From: Ophiocordyceps camponoti-saundersi (nom. inval.)
Lineage: Eukaryota; Ascomycota; Sordariomycetes; Hypocreales; Ophiocordycipitaceae
Reading direction: 5' to 3'
DNA length: 23,311 bases
NCBI GenBank assembly: GCA_003339415.1
Contig: PDHQ01000355.1
Location: 1-23,311 of the forward strand
In this document: in pieces, positions 9,186 through 18,286 of the stretch
Position numbering within the stretch: the stretch's first letter is position 1
How the letters are laid out: every line of letters starts with the position of its first letter
Notes under the pieces: generated by a model
Told to the model about the DNA's origin: nothing
Seen by the model: only the letters and a program-made list of their open reading frames with translations
The model's database searches: none
Made by a program: the position numbers and the translations under genes

Positions 9186-9209
9186 CTCACTCACTCACTC
9201 ACTCACTCA
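9186..9209. repeat. (CTCA)n microsatellite
   Basis: Six tandem CTCA/TCAC tetranucleotides. Confidence 0.85.
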
Positions 9210-9371
9210 TACAGCACACTCATTACAGTCTGTTCCTCTGTCTCTCTGTTTCTCTGTCTGTCTCTTTCTCTCGGTCTCTTATGACTCGCTCCCACCCTTC
9301 TTTCCCCCACCATCTCATTTCCAGAAAGAAATCCGGGGTTCTGGCGTGGACCATCAAGGTTCTCTCCATAG

Positions 9372-9434
9372 CCGGGGCCGCACCTCATTTTTTTCTTCCC
9401 TCTCTCTCCCCTCTCTCTCCCTCTCCCAGGCTTC

Positions 9435-9469
<35 letters not shown>

Positions 9470-9600
9470 GCTCTCTCTGTCTCTTCCTCTCTCTTTTCTC
9501 CCCTCTCTCCCCCTCACTCCCTCCCTACCTCCCTCACTCTCCTCACTTCTCCCCTTCTCTACCCTCTCTCTCCATCCCCTCTCTACGGTTCTCACAGAAG
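9372..9600 (+). repeat. CT-rich tract with (CT)n core
   Basis: Nearly pure pyrimidine on the plus strand, with an uninterrupted CT dinucleotide core at about 9437-9461. It lies upstream of the ZIP gene on its coding strand, as often seen in filamentous-fungal promoters. Confidence 0.75.
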
Positions 9601-10125
9601 AGCCGTATTAGAATAGACTTCAACCTCCCTCCCTCCCCTCTCACACCCCCGCCAGAGTAGCCATGAAGCTTATTTAACTTTCCTTTTTTCCCTTGTACTC
9701 TATTTCTCTCTCCGTGTCTCTTTTCAGTCGAGACTCTTCCCTCTCTCTGTCGATTTTGTCTGTCTCCCTTTAGGACTGTTTTGTCTCCCTGTCTGAGTCT
9801 ACCTTGCATACGCACTTACACACTTCATTGCTGTCGTTGGTTCTCAAGGGAGAGACACAAGGTAGGGGGGCAAAAGAGATTTGACGACGATTGAACCCTT
9901 TCGCGGCAGGCAGCAGACACGGGAAGAAGACGACTGGAGGAACTCATCTGCATCTACGGTTAGCGACAGGAAGACGGGAAGAGCCGCAACGGTCGACCCG
10001 GAACGGCAGCGACAAAGACCTGCCCTCTTCTAAGACCAGCCTTTTTTCTCTTTTCTCTCGCTCTCTCCAGCCTTTCTTCGTCTTCCAAGTCTTCTTCTTC
10101 TTCCTCTTCGTCGACTACTTCCCCT

Positions 10126-10161
10126 TCTACCACTACTACTACTACTTCTACTACTACTACC
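10126..10161. repeat. (CTA/ACT)n microsatellite in the ZIP leader
   Basis: Triplet repeat of CTA, interrupted by TTC, about 35 bp before the ZIP start codon. Confidence 0.8.
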
Positions 10162-10195
10162 TTCATACATACATACTACCACCATTACCTCTCTC

Positions 10196-11326
10196 ATGTC
10201 GTCCCGCGCCCTCTGGCCGAGAGCCCATGATGACGACGGCCCCCACGATTCCGAAGAAGACTGTCATGCGGGGCCCGTCGCCCTCGGCAGGCTACCGCTC
10301 CGCATCGGCGCCATCTTCATCCTGCTGCTGCTCACCCTCTTGGCCGCGCTGGTGCCGTTGATGGTGTCGCGCCGAGCCCGGGTGGGCGCCGCTCCCCGGG
10401 CCATCATGTTCGTCTTCAAGTATGTCGGTACAGGCGTCATCATCGCCACGGCTTGGATGCACCTCCTCGCCCCGGCCATCGAGCAATTGGGCAACGAATG
10501 CGTCGGACATGTGTGGCCCGTCATGGCCGGTTATCCCTGGGCGTTGTGCATCGGCCTCATGACTATCATGGCCATGCTTCTCCTTGAGCTGGTCGTCTCG
10601 AGCGTGGCGAATGACCATGATGGCGACGACGGTCTCGGTCATACAGTCACCACTGCCGGCTCGTGTGATTCCAACGATATTCTGGCGCTCAAGAAGTCGG
10701 TGGTCGATGACGAAGAAGAAAATCGTATCACTTCTCGTCCCCATACTAAAGAAGTCGAGGCCAAGAGCCAGCAACAGCTGCTGCTGCAGCAACAGCAGCA
10801 GCAGGGTGCACGAGAAGGGTTGGGAGCAAGAGGAGGACTGGCGGGCCAACTCGCAGCGACGCTGATGCTCGAATTCGGCGTCGTCTTCCACAGCGTCTTC
10901 ATAGGCCTCACCCTCGGGACGACAACGGACGACAAGTTCAACATGCTCCTCGTCGTCCTCGTCTTCCACCAGATGCTAGAGGGCCTCGGTCTCGGCACCC
11001 GTCTGGCGGTGACGCCCTGGCCGGCGCGAAGAGGCTGGATCCCCTGGATGCTGGCGCTCGGCTTCGCGCTCTCGACGCCGATGGGCATGGCGGCCGCCAT
11101 CGGCACCAAGCCCCCTTCGGAGATGGCGACGCAGAGGCTCATCAACGGCATCTTCGACGCAATCAGCGCCGGCATCCTCATGTACACCGGCCTCGTCGAG
11201 CTGTTGGCGCACGAGCTGCTTTTCGAGCCGGGCATGAGGCGTGCGCCGCTGAGGAGGCGGTTGGCGGCTTATGGGTGTGTTGCGGTGGGGGTGTTTGCCA
11301 TGGCTTTGTTGGCGAAGTGGGCGTGA
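10196..11326 (+). CDS. ZIP-family zinc/iron transporter (Zrt-like)
   Basis: Divalent-metal importer of the ZIP family, most like fungal plasma-membrane zinc permeases, moving Zn2+ (or Fe2+) into the cytosol. It is 376 residues with no intron. Eight hydrophobic segments lie at about 35-57, 70-92, 110-137, 218-241, 247-270, 282-303, 314-340 and 355-374. The metal-site helices are clear: helix IV contains FHSVFIGLTLG (His232) and helix V contains FHQMLEGLGLG (His258, Gln259, Glu262). His89 closes helix II. The N-terminus is acidic with His and Cys (HDDDGPHDSEEDCH). The cytoplasmic loop between helices III and IV (138-217) has only a few His, in DHDGDDGLGH, and instead carries an acidic stretch and a Gln-rich run (192-203). 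The CAG-type repeat coding that run may vary in length between strains. Start chosen as the first ATG giving the complete family N-terminus. Confidence 0.95.
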   Translation: MSSRALWPRAHDDDGPHDSEEDCHAGPVALGRLPLRIGAIFILLLLTLLAALVPLMVSRRARVGAAPRAIMFVFKYVGTGVIIATAWMHLLAPAIEQLGNECVGHVWPVMAGYPWALCIGLMTIMAMLLLELVVSSVANDHDGDDGLGHTVTTAGSCDSNDILALKKSVVDDEEENRITSRPHTKEVEAKSQQQLLLQQQQQQGAREGLGARGGLAGQLAATLMLEFGVVFHSVFIGLTLGTTTDDKFNMLLVVLVFHQMLEGLGLGTRLAVTPWPARRGWIPWMLALGFALSTPMGMAAAIGTKPPSEMATQRLINGIFDAISAGILMYTGLVELLAHELLFEPGMRRAPLRRRLAAYGCVAVGVFAMALLAKWA

Positions 11327-11412
11327 GGGTGAGGGTTTGAGATGGGGGATTGGATGGAAGATGACGAGGCTTGGGTTTGACGTGTGTCTGACTGTCTGAC
11401 TGACTGACTGAC

Positions 11413-11444
<32 letters not shown>

Positions 11445-11897
11445 CACCTGTCTGTCTGTCTATAGCCGCGGTCGATTTATTGCATGTATGTATTTATACT
11501 GGTATAGGAAGCCAAAGTGAGCGATTTTCACGTCAATTTCTGCCTGTGTCTATTCTTTTTTTCTCACGATATGTATGTATTCCACTCGATGATCGATGCC
11601 AAGAGACGACGACCTTCACATACATGTTGACTCTTCTTCTCTCGCTCTGGCTCTCCTTGTCGAGCTGAGTCCTCAATATCGTCTCTTTCATCCACTGCAC
11701 AGTGCTCGCACTGTACTTTCACACCCTCACGGCCTGCTTAGTCACGTCATCCAGGGCCTCTTAGCCCTAAAAGAAAAAAAGACCCGCTGCTGAATCTCTC
11801 CAGCTAAGAAAAAAAGATCAGACACGATCACGGTGCAACTTCAATTTTCCTCTTCACCACCAACTTCACACACTTCCCCGCAGCAAAATCAGCAACG
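11327..11897. other. Intergenic region between ZIP and RPS19
   Basis: It contains a tetranucleotide repeat at 11385-11462 and T/C-rich sequence before RPS19. A GCCCTAA motif at about 11763 resembles the CCCTAA boxes found in fungal ribosomal-protein promoters, but a single copy is weak support. No gene was seen. Confidence 0.5.
11385..11462. repeat. (TCTG/ACTG)n tetranucleotide repeat
   Basis: About 19 tandem tetranucleotides: ACTG variants first, then TCTG, with one interruption (TCCACCTG). Confidence 0.9.
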
Positions 11898-12560
11898 ATG
11901 GCTGGCGGCATCACAGTTCGCGACGTCGATGTAGGTCCTTTCTGATTGCACAGCTTTGGCCGCCGAGGACGATGGCATGGCGAGACGGAGCAGGCGTGAG
12001 GGGGTCGCAAGACCTCTGAAGACGGAATCATGGCTAATGACTGGGTTTTTTTCTTGTGGACGTTGTGACGCAGGCGCAAAAATTCATTGCGGCCTACTCG
12101 GCTTTTTTGAAGCGTCAGGGCAAGCTGCCCATCCCCGGTAATTCTTTCATTCTCCCCGTTCTTACTACCCAAGCCAATCTCAAGCTGAACATCACCCCCA
12201 GGCTGGGTCGACACGGTCAAGACAGGACCGGCGAAGGAACTCCCACCGCAAGACATGGACTGGTTCTACGTGCGAGCGGCGTCGGTAGCGCGACACGTCT
12301 ACCTCCGCAAGACGGTTGGCGTAGGCCGTCTGCGCAAAGTTCACGGCTCGGCGAAGAACCGCGGCAGCAGACCTTCGCGACATGTTGATGCTTCGGGCTC
12401 GGTTGATCGTAAGGTTATGCAGGCTTTGGAGAAGATTGGCGTGCTGGAGCAGGATGAGGAGAAGGGCGGGAGGAGGATTACGCAGGCTGGGCAGAGGGAT
12501 TTGGATCGCATTGCGCAGACTACTGCTGAGGCGGAGGAGGAGGATGAGGATGAGGAGTAG
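11898..12560 (+). CDS. rps19: 40S ribosomal protein S19 (eS19)
   Basis: Component of the small ribosomal subunit head, needed for 18S rRNA maturation. Three exons encode 151 residues: 11898-11930 (MAGGITVRDVD), 12074-12137 (AQKFIAAYSAFLKRQGKLPIP) and 12202-12560 (GWVDTVKTG to the end). Introns are 143 nt (11931-12073) and 64 nt (12138-12201, CTGAAC branch site near 12185). Hallmark stretches are WFYVRAASVARHVYLRK, VGVGRLRKVHG, HVDASGSVDRKVMQALEKIG and GGRRITQAGQRDLDRIA. An intron right after the first few codons is common in ribosomal-protein genes. The acidic Glu/Asp tail (last 11 residues) is longer than in yeast S19. Every joint keeps frame and restores the conserved sequence, so the gene looks intact and housekeeping. 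Confidence 0.98.
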
Positions 12561-12920
12561 GTGGTTATACTTGACGGTTGACGTATGGGCATGATGCTTT
12601 CGCCACTGGGCATGACGAGGATGGAGTCAGGGTAGAGGTAAGGGTCCATCTATTCCATGATCCATCTACCTAGTTGACGAGTCGGTTAGTAACTCGATAT
12701 CATGGTAGTTGATCAGATCAACTCGTTGCTGGTTTCCGCCAGCTGGCACTTGAAATGACGTCCTCTTCCACTTGGTGTTGCCTCTCTAATCCTTTACTCA
12801 ATATATTGATTCTCTTTTCTCTTAAATCTCCTTCTAACTCTTCTCGCCTCTTCACCCTTGATCTCTTCTCGGAAATCTCTTCTTCTCAACTCTCTACTCT
12901 TCTCCGCTTCGTTTCTTCTT
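12561..12920. other. RPS19 3' region and start of pyrimidine-rich spacer
   Basis: The first 200 bp are mixed sequence, the likely RPS19 3' untranslated region. From about 12780 the plus strand becomes strongly C/T-rich. No gene was seen. Confidence 0.5.
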
Positions 12921-13163
12921 CTTGTAACCTCTTCTTTAACCTGTGCCATCCATACTCTCCCCCTTCTCTCCCCTTTCTGGGTTCTTTTTCGTGACCTCTT
13001 CTTTTTATCTTCTATCCTTACTCTACCCCTTCTTCTCCCGCTCTCTTTTACACTCCTTAACCTCTTCTTCTCCCCTTTCTTTTTCTCCTCTCCTTGTAAC
13101 TTCTTCATCCTTTGCCATCTACACTCTTCTCCTTCTCTCCCTCTTCTCGTTTCTCTTTTATCC
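12921..13163 (+). repeat. Degenerate pyrimidine-rich tandem repeat upstream of the deaminase-like gene
   Basis: Imperfect modules of about 37-72 bp begin with TTGTAACCTCTTC-like sequence at about 12922, 12991, 13057 and 13094. The first and last also share TGCCATC, CACTCT/TACTCT and CTTCTCTCCC in the same order. The surrounding 12780-13440 is nearly pure C/T, giving fortuitous open frames that run into the gene at 13450. Confidence 0.55.
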
Positions 13164-13449
13164 TTCATCTCCAACTTCTTTCTTCACTGTCCTATCTTCT
13201 ATTTATTCTCGCCTGATTTCTTCTCTGGCCTCTCCTCTTCCTGTTCATATCCTCCTTTCATCCGTGTTCTCTCTTTCTCCCGCCTCTCTTCAGATTTTCA
13301 CTGCTCTCCTACTTCTTTACCCTTTTTTTCATTCATCGCCTCTCGAAAAGCCTTCTCCCATCATCACTTTCTCTTCTCTCGCATCTTCTTCGCCTTCTTC
13401 TCTTTCGAAACCACCTGACCGGAACTCGCTTCTCTATCCATCTAGCATA

Positions 13450-14340
13450 ATGTCCTCCTCCGACACCGACGACGCGCTGGATACGGTGCCGCTTTTCATC
13501 CACGTCTACGACAGCACAACCAACACCCTGAAAGTCGTCTTCCAAGACTGTGCCGAGCCCCGAATCATCCACAAATTTTCTCACCAACCCGCCGCAACTC
13601 CACCGACAGAGATAGCGACAGCAACAGCTACGCCGAACAGCAAAGAAGTCGAGACCCAGCAGCTGAACAAGGTGACAGGCTTCCTCGCCCTCCCAGGCAG
13701 CCTCCGCAAAACCTCCATCCTAGCCTGGGCCCAAAGCGGATACAAAGCAGGCCCTCAAACCCATCTCGCCTCCTCCGGCAGCGGAACGCTCAGCAACAGC
13801 CTCTGGAGCAAACGAGTCGTCCGCGTGGCCGACCTCTTAGGAGTCAAGATCGGAAACCCCAACGATTCAGCTTCTCGACCTCTGAATTCTCTCGGCGACG
13901 ACGAGGCTGAGGCGATAAGGGGTAGATACCTCGCCGCTCACGTCGAGCCTAAGCTGGCCGTTCACGCCCTCTACGTCCTTCTCAAAGACTTTCTTCCAAA
14001 AGGGCGGGGACGCATCTCCCTCTCGCATCTGAGGGTGTTGCGGAACGCGAGGTGGGAAGATGGGTCGAAGCCGAGGTTTCAGATTGTGATTTCGAGAGGG
14101 GCTTGTATCTGGTGCAGGCGTTTTGTGAGGACGCTTGCCAATGTCTCGGGAATCGACTTGACCATCGTCGTCGGTCAGAGATTGACGAAAGTTGAATACG
14201 CTTCTTCTACCCGGAGCCGGGACAACTCAACGCCTTACACGCCGAGGAAGGCAAAGGAGAAGGTCGAGCCCAAAGGCATCCTGCCGAAACCGCTTCCCGC
14301 TACACCTGAGTTGGAAGCTCCTGCGTGGATGAAAAAGTGA
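13450..14340 (+). CDS. Nucleic-acid-deaminase-like protein (HxE...CxxC), function unknown
   Basis: A 296-residue intronless protein. The C-terminal half has the layout of the cytidine-deaminase superfamily: a helix with HVE (His164, Glu166; RYLAAHVEPKLAVHAL), then a strand leading into CIWC (Cys219, Cys222; RFQIVISRGACIWCRRFV), then a hydrophobic strand (LTIVVG). These would be the zinc ligands and catalytic Glu. It resembles the deaminase domains of bacterial polymorphic toxins (DddA/SsdA-like), relatives of which occur in fungi; the exact subfamily is not certain. The N-terminal half (about 10-135) is unrecognised, with a hydrophobic strand at 13-20 and a Thr/Ala-rich linker at 48-62. The tail is Pro/Lys-rich. 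There is no signal peptide, so an intracellular place is likely. Target (DNA, RNA or nucleotide) and role unknown. The start is the first ATG after the pyrimidine-rich leader; the in-frame upstream extension is low complexity. Confidence 0.8.
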   Translation: MSSSDTDDALDTVPLFIHVYDSTTNTLKVVFQDCAEPRIIHKFSHQPAATPPTEIATATATPNSKEVETQQLNKVTGFLALPGSLRKTSILAWAQSGYKAGPQTHLASSGSGTLSNSLWSKRVVRVADLLGVKIGNPNDSASRPLNSLGDDEAEAIRGRYLAAHVEPKLAVHALYVLLKDFLPKGRGRISLSHLRVLRNARWEDGSKPRFQIVISRGACIWCRRFVRTLANVSGIDLTIVVGQRLTKVEYASSTRSRDNSTPYTPRKAKEKVEPKGILPKPLPATPELEAPAWMKK

Positions 14341-14606
14341 GGTGGTTTCTGTTTAGAGAGTTTGGTGTTTTTGGTTGCAGAGTTGAAGGTGTTCTTTACT
14401 TGAGGGTGGGAAGTTTGCTTCTTCGGTTTCGAGATGGGGAGTACGGAAGTTGATGGTTGATATTTTGCTGTGAGAAGGAAGTGTGTTGCTTAGTTTGCTG
14501 CTTGATATTGATGGTGAAGAATGAAGAGGGGAACCGTATGGTGATTAATCTTGCTTGATTCGAGGTATTGGAGGAGAGAGAGGCGTGTTGAGAGCAGACT
14601 TTTCAT
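14341..14606. other. 3' region of the deaminase-like gene
   Basis: T/G-rich sequence just after the stop, probably 3' untranslated. Nothing else was seen before the repeat array. Confidence 0.4.
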
Positions 14607-15003
14607 GATATCGAGTGTCGTTAATGAGGAACGTGAAGAAACCAGTGTTACTTGACGATATCGCGAGTGTCGATGGAATAGAGGAGTCTAGAAGCCAGTT
14701 TTGCCCTACGATTTTCGAATATCGTTAGAGAGGAGCGAGTAGAGACTTGTCTTCCTAAATAACGTTAACAGTTAAATATAAAGACAAGTTTTAGAGCCCA
14801 GTCTTCTTCTATATGGAGTGTTAGTAGAGAGAAGGAGGTTTAGAAACCGGTCTTTACTTCATAATATTAAGTGTTAAAAGAGAAGAAGTTTAAAAACTAG
14901 TCATGCTTTAATATCAAGTATAAAATAAAAGGAATATATAAAAACTAATCTCACTTAATATCGTTAAGAGAAAGGAGAAGCGTAGAAATCAGTCTAAACA
15001 AAA
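14607..15003 (+). repeat. Degenerate array of about eight 50-bp tandem repeats
   Basis: Units start at about 14607, 14657, 14710, 14761, 14811, 14861, 14910 and 14957. The consensus is roughly GATATCGAGTGTCGTTAG, AGAGGAG, then TAGAAACCAGTCTT and a CTTC/CTTA end. Units are 47-53 bp and strongly diverged. G+C falls from left to right, with the 14861 and 14910 units almost all A/T, as if C-to-T or G-to-A changes had accumulated. Weaker matches continue to about 15290. No coding frame is kept, so this is noncoding. Confidence 0.75.
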
Positions 15004-15446
15004 TCCAGACAACGTTAACACCAGCGCTTAGTGCTACTATATATAGACCCATAAACTCTTCTATAAATCAGTTATATACCTAACATTTCTTATATTATAG
15101 GAGAATCGTAGAAGTTTGTTATATCCTTAATAATATCTACACTTAGGAAAATCGTGCAGAGGTTAGTTATATCCTTAACAAAGTTATATCCTTAACAATA
15201 TTCACGATTAATAGCAAAGAATTCCACAAGATCAGCTAAATACTTAACATTCACAATTTTAAGAGGAACCGACAATCAGTTCATCTATAACATACATAAA
15301 TGCACCAACCATAGTCTAATAAAGCTACAAATTCTATACAGCCCAAAACAAAACCACCAAATAAACCCAACCCTAACCCTACCCTCAACAACTCCAACCA
15401 TCTATCCCAACTCCAACACCAACTCCAGAAACCCTCTTCTTAAGAC
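15004..15446. other. AT-biased spacer between convergent genes
   Basis: It holds fading relatives of the 50-bp repeat (TATATCCTTAACAA-type phrases at about 15120-15240), then C/A-rich sequence with a short CCCTAACCCTACCCT run near 15371-15385, the probable 3' end of the minus-strand gene. No gene was seen. Confidence 0.5.
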
Positions 15447-17448
15447 TCACCTCACCCGTCTCAACCTAAAAAGCAAGTCCCCAAACCCCCCCCTCAATCT
15501 CTCAACAACAAAGTCCAAATCCGGCCCCTCCCCCTCCACAACACGCTCAACCTTCCATCCGCCCAGCCCCGTCTTCCCCATGGCAGTCATGTGCTTCACA
15601 TCACGACCTCTGCGCAGTTTACCCGACGGCGTGGAAGGCGTCACGGCCGTGGCGTCGAGGAGGGCCTGCCAGCGGGCGAGGTAAGCGCCCGGGGCGGCGA
15701 CGGTGCTGTTTTCGTTGTTGACGAGGGCCGAGAGACGAGTGCGGGATTCGCGGGATAGACTGGCGAGGTATGAAGCTTGCTCGTCGATGGCGAGTAGGAT
15801 TTTCCTGCGAGATTCGTCGGGGAGGTTCTCTATCAAGGCGTCCAATCCGGCATCGAGATCGTCGTCGTCAACGGGAGGTTTTCGAAACCGAACGATGCTC
15901 TCTTTCGACCACGTCCTCAACGCCTCCCTCACATCAGGACAGTTCCTCCCCAAGACGTGCAACCACCGATACAAAAGCCTTCTATTCCTGCGCAGCAAAC
16001 GCACATAATCAGCAACAGAAGGAGGCTCGCCTCCAGAAGGTCTGCTAGCGCGGATGAAGTCATCGATGAAGCCCTGCGTAGCATCAAGGTGCTCGCGCAG
16101 ATCGACGCGCGAGTGAACGGAGCGAATCAGGCCTTCGTACGCGCCCATGACGTCCTTGATGGCCTGTGTGAAGAGGTCGGGAGGCGTGCGGCAGAGGGCG
16201 GCGGCCATGGCGTCGCGATCGCGAATCGACCAGAGAGCAGAGTAGAAGTCGAGACACTGAGCGTGTTGCGCCTCCGACAAGCCGGCCGTGATATCCGGAC
16301 CGAGAATCTCGGCGACGATGGACCTGCCCTCCTCTCTACTCCTTTCTCGAACCTCGTCGTGAACGCGCCGAGTAGCAGACAAGTGTCTCCTCAGAGCCGA
16401 AAGGGCCTCATCCGGGGGCCCATCACCATCAGCCTTCGCCTTCTCAACGCGCTCAGCACTCTTCCGAAAGTCAGCCGCGTCCCAGGCAAGGACGAGGCTA
16501 ACGATGCGCTGAACGAGATTCATGCCGTCATCCGGCTTCTGCGTGAGACCAAACCAGTTCGTCACGCTGGCGACGCTAAGCTTGGCCAGCAGAAGTCGCG
16601 ATAAGCCGCTCATCATCGTCGCCGCGTTGCCTATACGCATCGTCTGCTTCAGCAGCTTGTAGGGCACCATTCCGTGAACTTGCGACACCAGCTTCAGAAG
16701 GTATTGGCCCTCGGCCGAGCGGATGAAGACGCTGTGAGCGAATCCGGCCAGGCTGCTGGAGAGTCAGCCCGTCCGGCAGCAAGGGAAAAAGGGAGAATAG
16801 GAGGAGGAAGGGAGGAGAAAGCACGGACTGGATGATGATGTAGTCGATGGCCGATGCCACGACGGGCGAGTAGCCCTCGATATCATCTGTCTGACTGATG
16901 TGATCAAACAGCTCATCCACCAAATCCCCATAAACAAGCCCCTGCAAAACCTCATCCCAAGCCCTAGTCAGCCTCTCCCCATCATCATCATCATCACCAT
17001 CACCCGTCGTCGTCGTCTTCGTCTTCGTCTTCGTCCTCGTACCCTCCTCATCCCGCGCCAACCCCCCAAGACACCCCCTAGCAACCATCTCCAAAAGGGC
17101 ACTGGAGCCCGTCGCCAACGTCTTTCTAGACCCCAGCGCGCCCCGATCATAGCTCTCCGAAAGTTCCGCCTCCGCCAGCCGAGCCAGCAGACCCTGCACC
17201 TGCACGCGCCAGAACGAGTCGGGAAGCTGCCGTATGCCGGGCAGGGGCAGGATGAAGCGCGTCAGCAGCATCTGCAGTATCGGCGACCCGCTATCTCGTC
17301 CGCCATCGCCGTCGTCGTCGATCGCTTCGAACGGCTCGCCGTAGTTGATCACCGCCTCGGGCCGTTGGAATGCCTGGATCTCGCTGTACGTCTGGTGATG
17401 CGTGAGCACGTCCAGCAGAGCCCGTCGCTGCTCTGCCGTCAGCGTCAT
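15447..17448 (-). CDS. PX-associated (PXB and DUF3818) domain protein
   Basis: About 641 residues from two exons, 17448-16829 and about 16752-15447. The PXB domain covers about 3-205: LTHHQTYSEIQAF, ILPLPGIRQLPDSFW, LSESYDRGALGSRKTLATGSSALLE and LVYGDLVDELFDHISQTDD. DUF3818 covers about 208-480: LLKLVSQVHGMVPYKLLKQ, RIGNAATMMSGLSRLLLAKLSV and DDGMNLVQRIVSLVL. These domains usually flank a phosphoinositide-binding PX domain, as in yeast Ypr097w/Lec1, linked to lipid distribution; no PX is visible here. A Thr/Lys then Asp-rich insert sits at 138-158. The intron (16828-16753) has a fair branch site (CTGAC) and acceptor, but the only frame-keeping donor reads GTCCGT; the better GTGCTT donor at 16824 breaks the frame, so the junction is uncertain by a residue or two. 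The start matches the conserved MTLTAEQ beginning. Confidence 0.85.
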
Positions 17449-18286
17449 CGTCTTGCTTTTCCCACCCTGGCAGAGATGCTGGCGGACATCCGGGGGGGGG
17501 GAACAAGAACCAGCAGTCAGGGGGTCAAAGGTTGTATGAGTGCTGCGGTTCATGCCCATGAAAGGGGGGCATAGCTGTCAATGCCCCTCCGTTTTCGGCA
17601 TCGCTCGCGGCGACGGAACAACTTATTTGCGTCTCTTCACAACTCTCTCCTTATCATTCCGTGGTCATCTCTCTTCACAACGCCCTCTTGACATTATGAA
17701 TTGTCACAACTCAAACGTCACCACTCACAACTTACAACCACCATTATCCTCATTCCTCAACGTCTCACAGTCTCTCCCTCTCTCTCTCCCTCTCTCTCTC
17801 CCTCTCTCTCCCTCTCTCTCTCCCTCTCTCTCTCTTTCAGTCACATTCACACACACATATGCAAACACATTCACACATACAAACATCTCCCTCTACTTCC
17901 TCATCCTCAACTTCATCTACAATCATCAATCCAAAAAAAGAAAAGCAACTCGCACCTCTCTTGAATAACTACCAACGACGTAAAGGAATGACAGTTTTAA
18001 AAAAAAAACATCCCGACAACTTCCTCCCCCGTGTGCGTTCCCAACATTACTTATCCACCGGACCTCTCTCTCGTGGTATCTCATCCAGTGACACATGACA
18101 AAGGAAAAGGAAGAGCCAAGCGGGAACAAAAAGAAAATACACATAAACAAATGACTCGAGAGGGAAAAAAAATGACTCTCGACCGGGTCCTTGTCAGCCA
18201 AGCGGGAACAAGGTTCTCGATCGGCTGCTTCCCACATCCAGCTCATCCCGGCTCCTGCTGAAAAGCATTGACTCGCCAGCCGACTC
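17449..18286. other. Intergenic region between two minus-strand genes
   Basis: It contains the PXB gene's promoter (with a run of ten G at 17492-17501), a CT-rich repeat at 17771-17838 and the 3' region of the HAM1-like gene. Open frames here are low complexity. No gene was seen. Confidence 0.5.
17771..17838. repeat. (CTCTCTCC)n tract
   Basis: Interrupted CT dinucleotide repeat with regular CC steps, nearly pure pyrimidine on the plus strand. Unlike the other CT tracts it is purine-rich on the coding strand of the downstream gene. Confidence 0.85.

Larger units (their letters stand above)
8688..10195. other. Long intergenic region rich in simple repeats
   Basis: About 1.5 kb between MDM10 and the ZIP gene. 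It holds GGAGA, CAG and CTCA microsatellites, a CT-rich tract (about 9370-9600) and CT/CTA-rich sequence up to the ZIP start. Open frames here follow from base bias and show no domain. It probably contains the MDM10 3' end and a long pyrimidine-rich ZIP promoter and leader. Confidence 0.6.

Noticed and set aside
9076..9815. Several long open frames in the CT-rich spacer before the ZIP gene
   Set aside because: Open on both strands because of Ser/Leu or Arg/Glu repeats; no domain or conserved segment.
11931..12073. Intron-encoded snoRNA in RPS19 intron 1
   Set aside because: Ribosomal-protein introns often host snoRNAs, but I found no TGATGA box C paired with a CTGA box D at suitable ends.
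12192..12649. Minus-strand frames over RPS19 exon 3
   Set aside because: Shadows of the clearly conserved RPS19 exon.
12943..13449. In-frame N-terminal extension of the deaminase-like protein
   Set aside because: It translates to a Ser/Leu/Phe/Pro low-complexity string from pyrimidine-rich DNA. The natural start is the ATG at 13450, which opens an ordinary coding sequence.
15369..15385. Interstitial telomere repeat (CCCTAA)
   Set aside because: Only about two imperfect units in C/A-rich sequence; too short to call.
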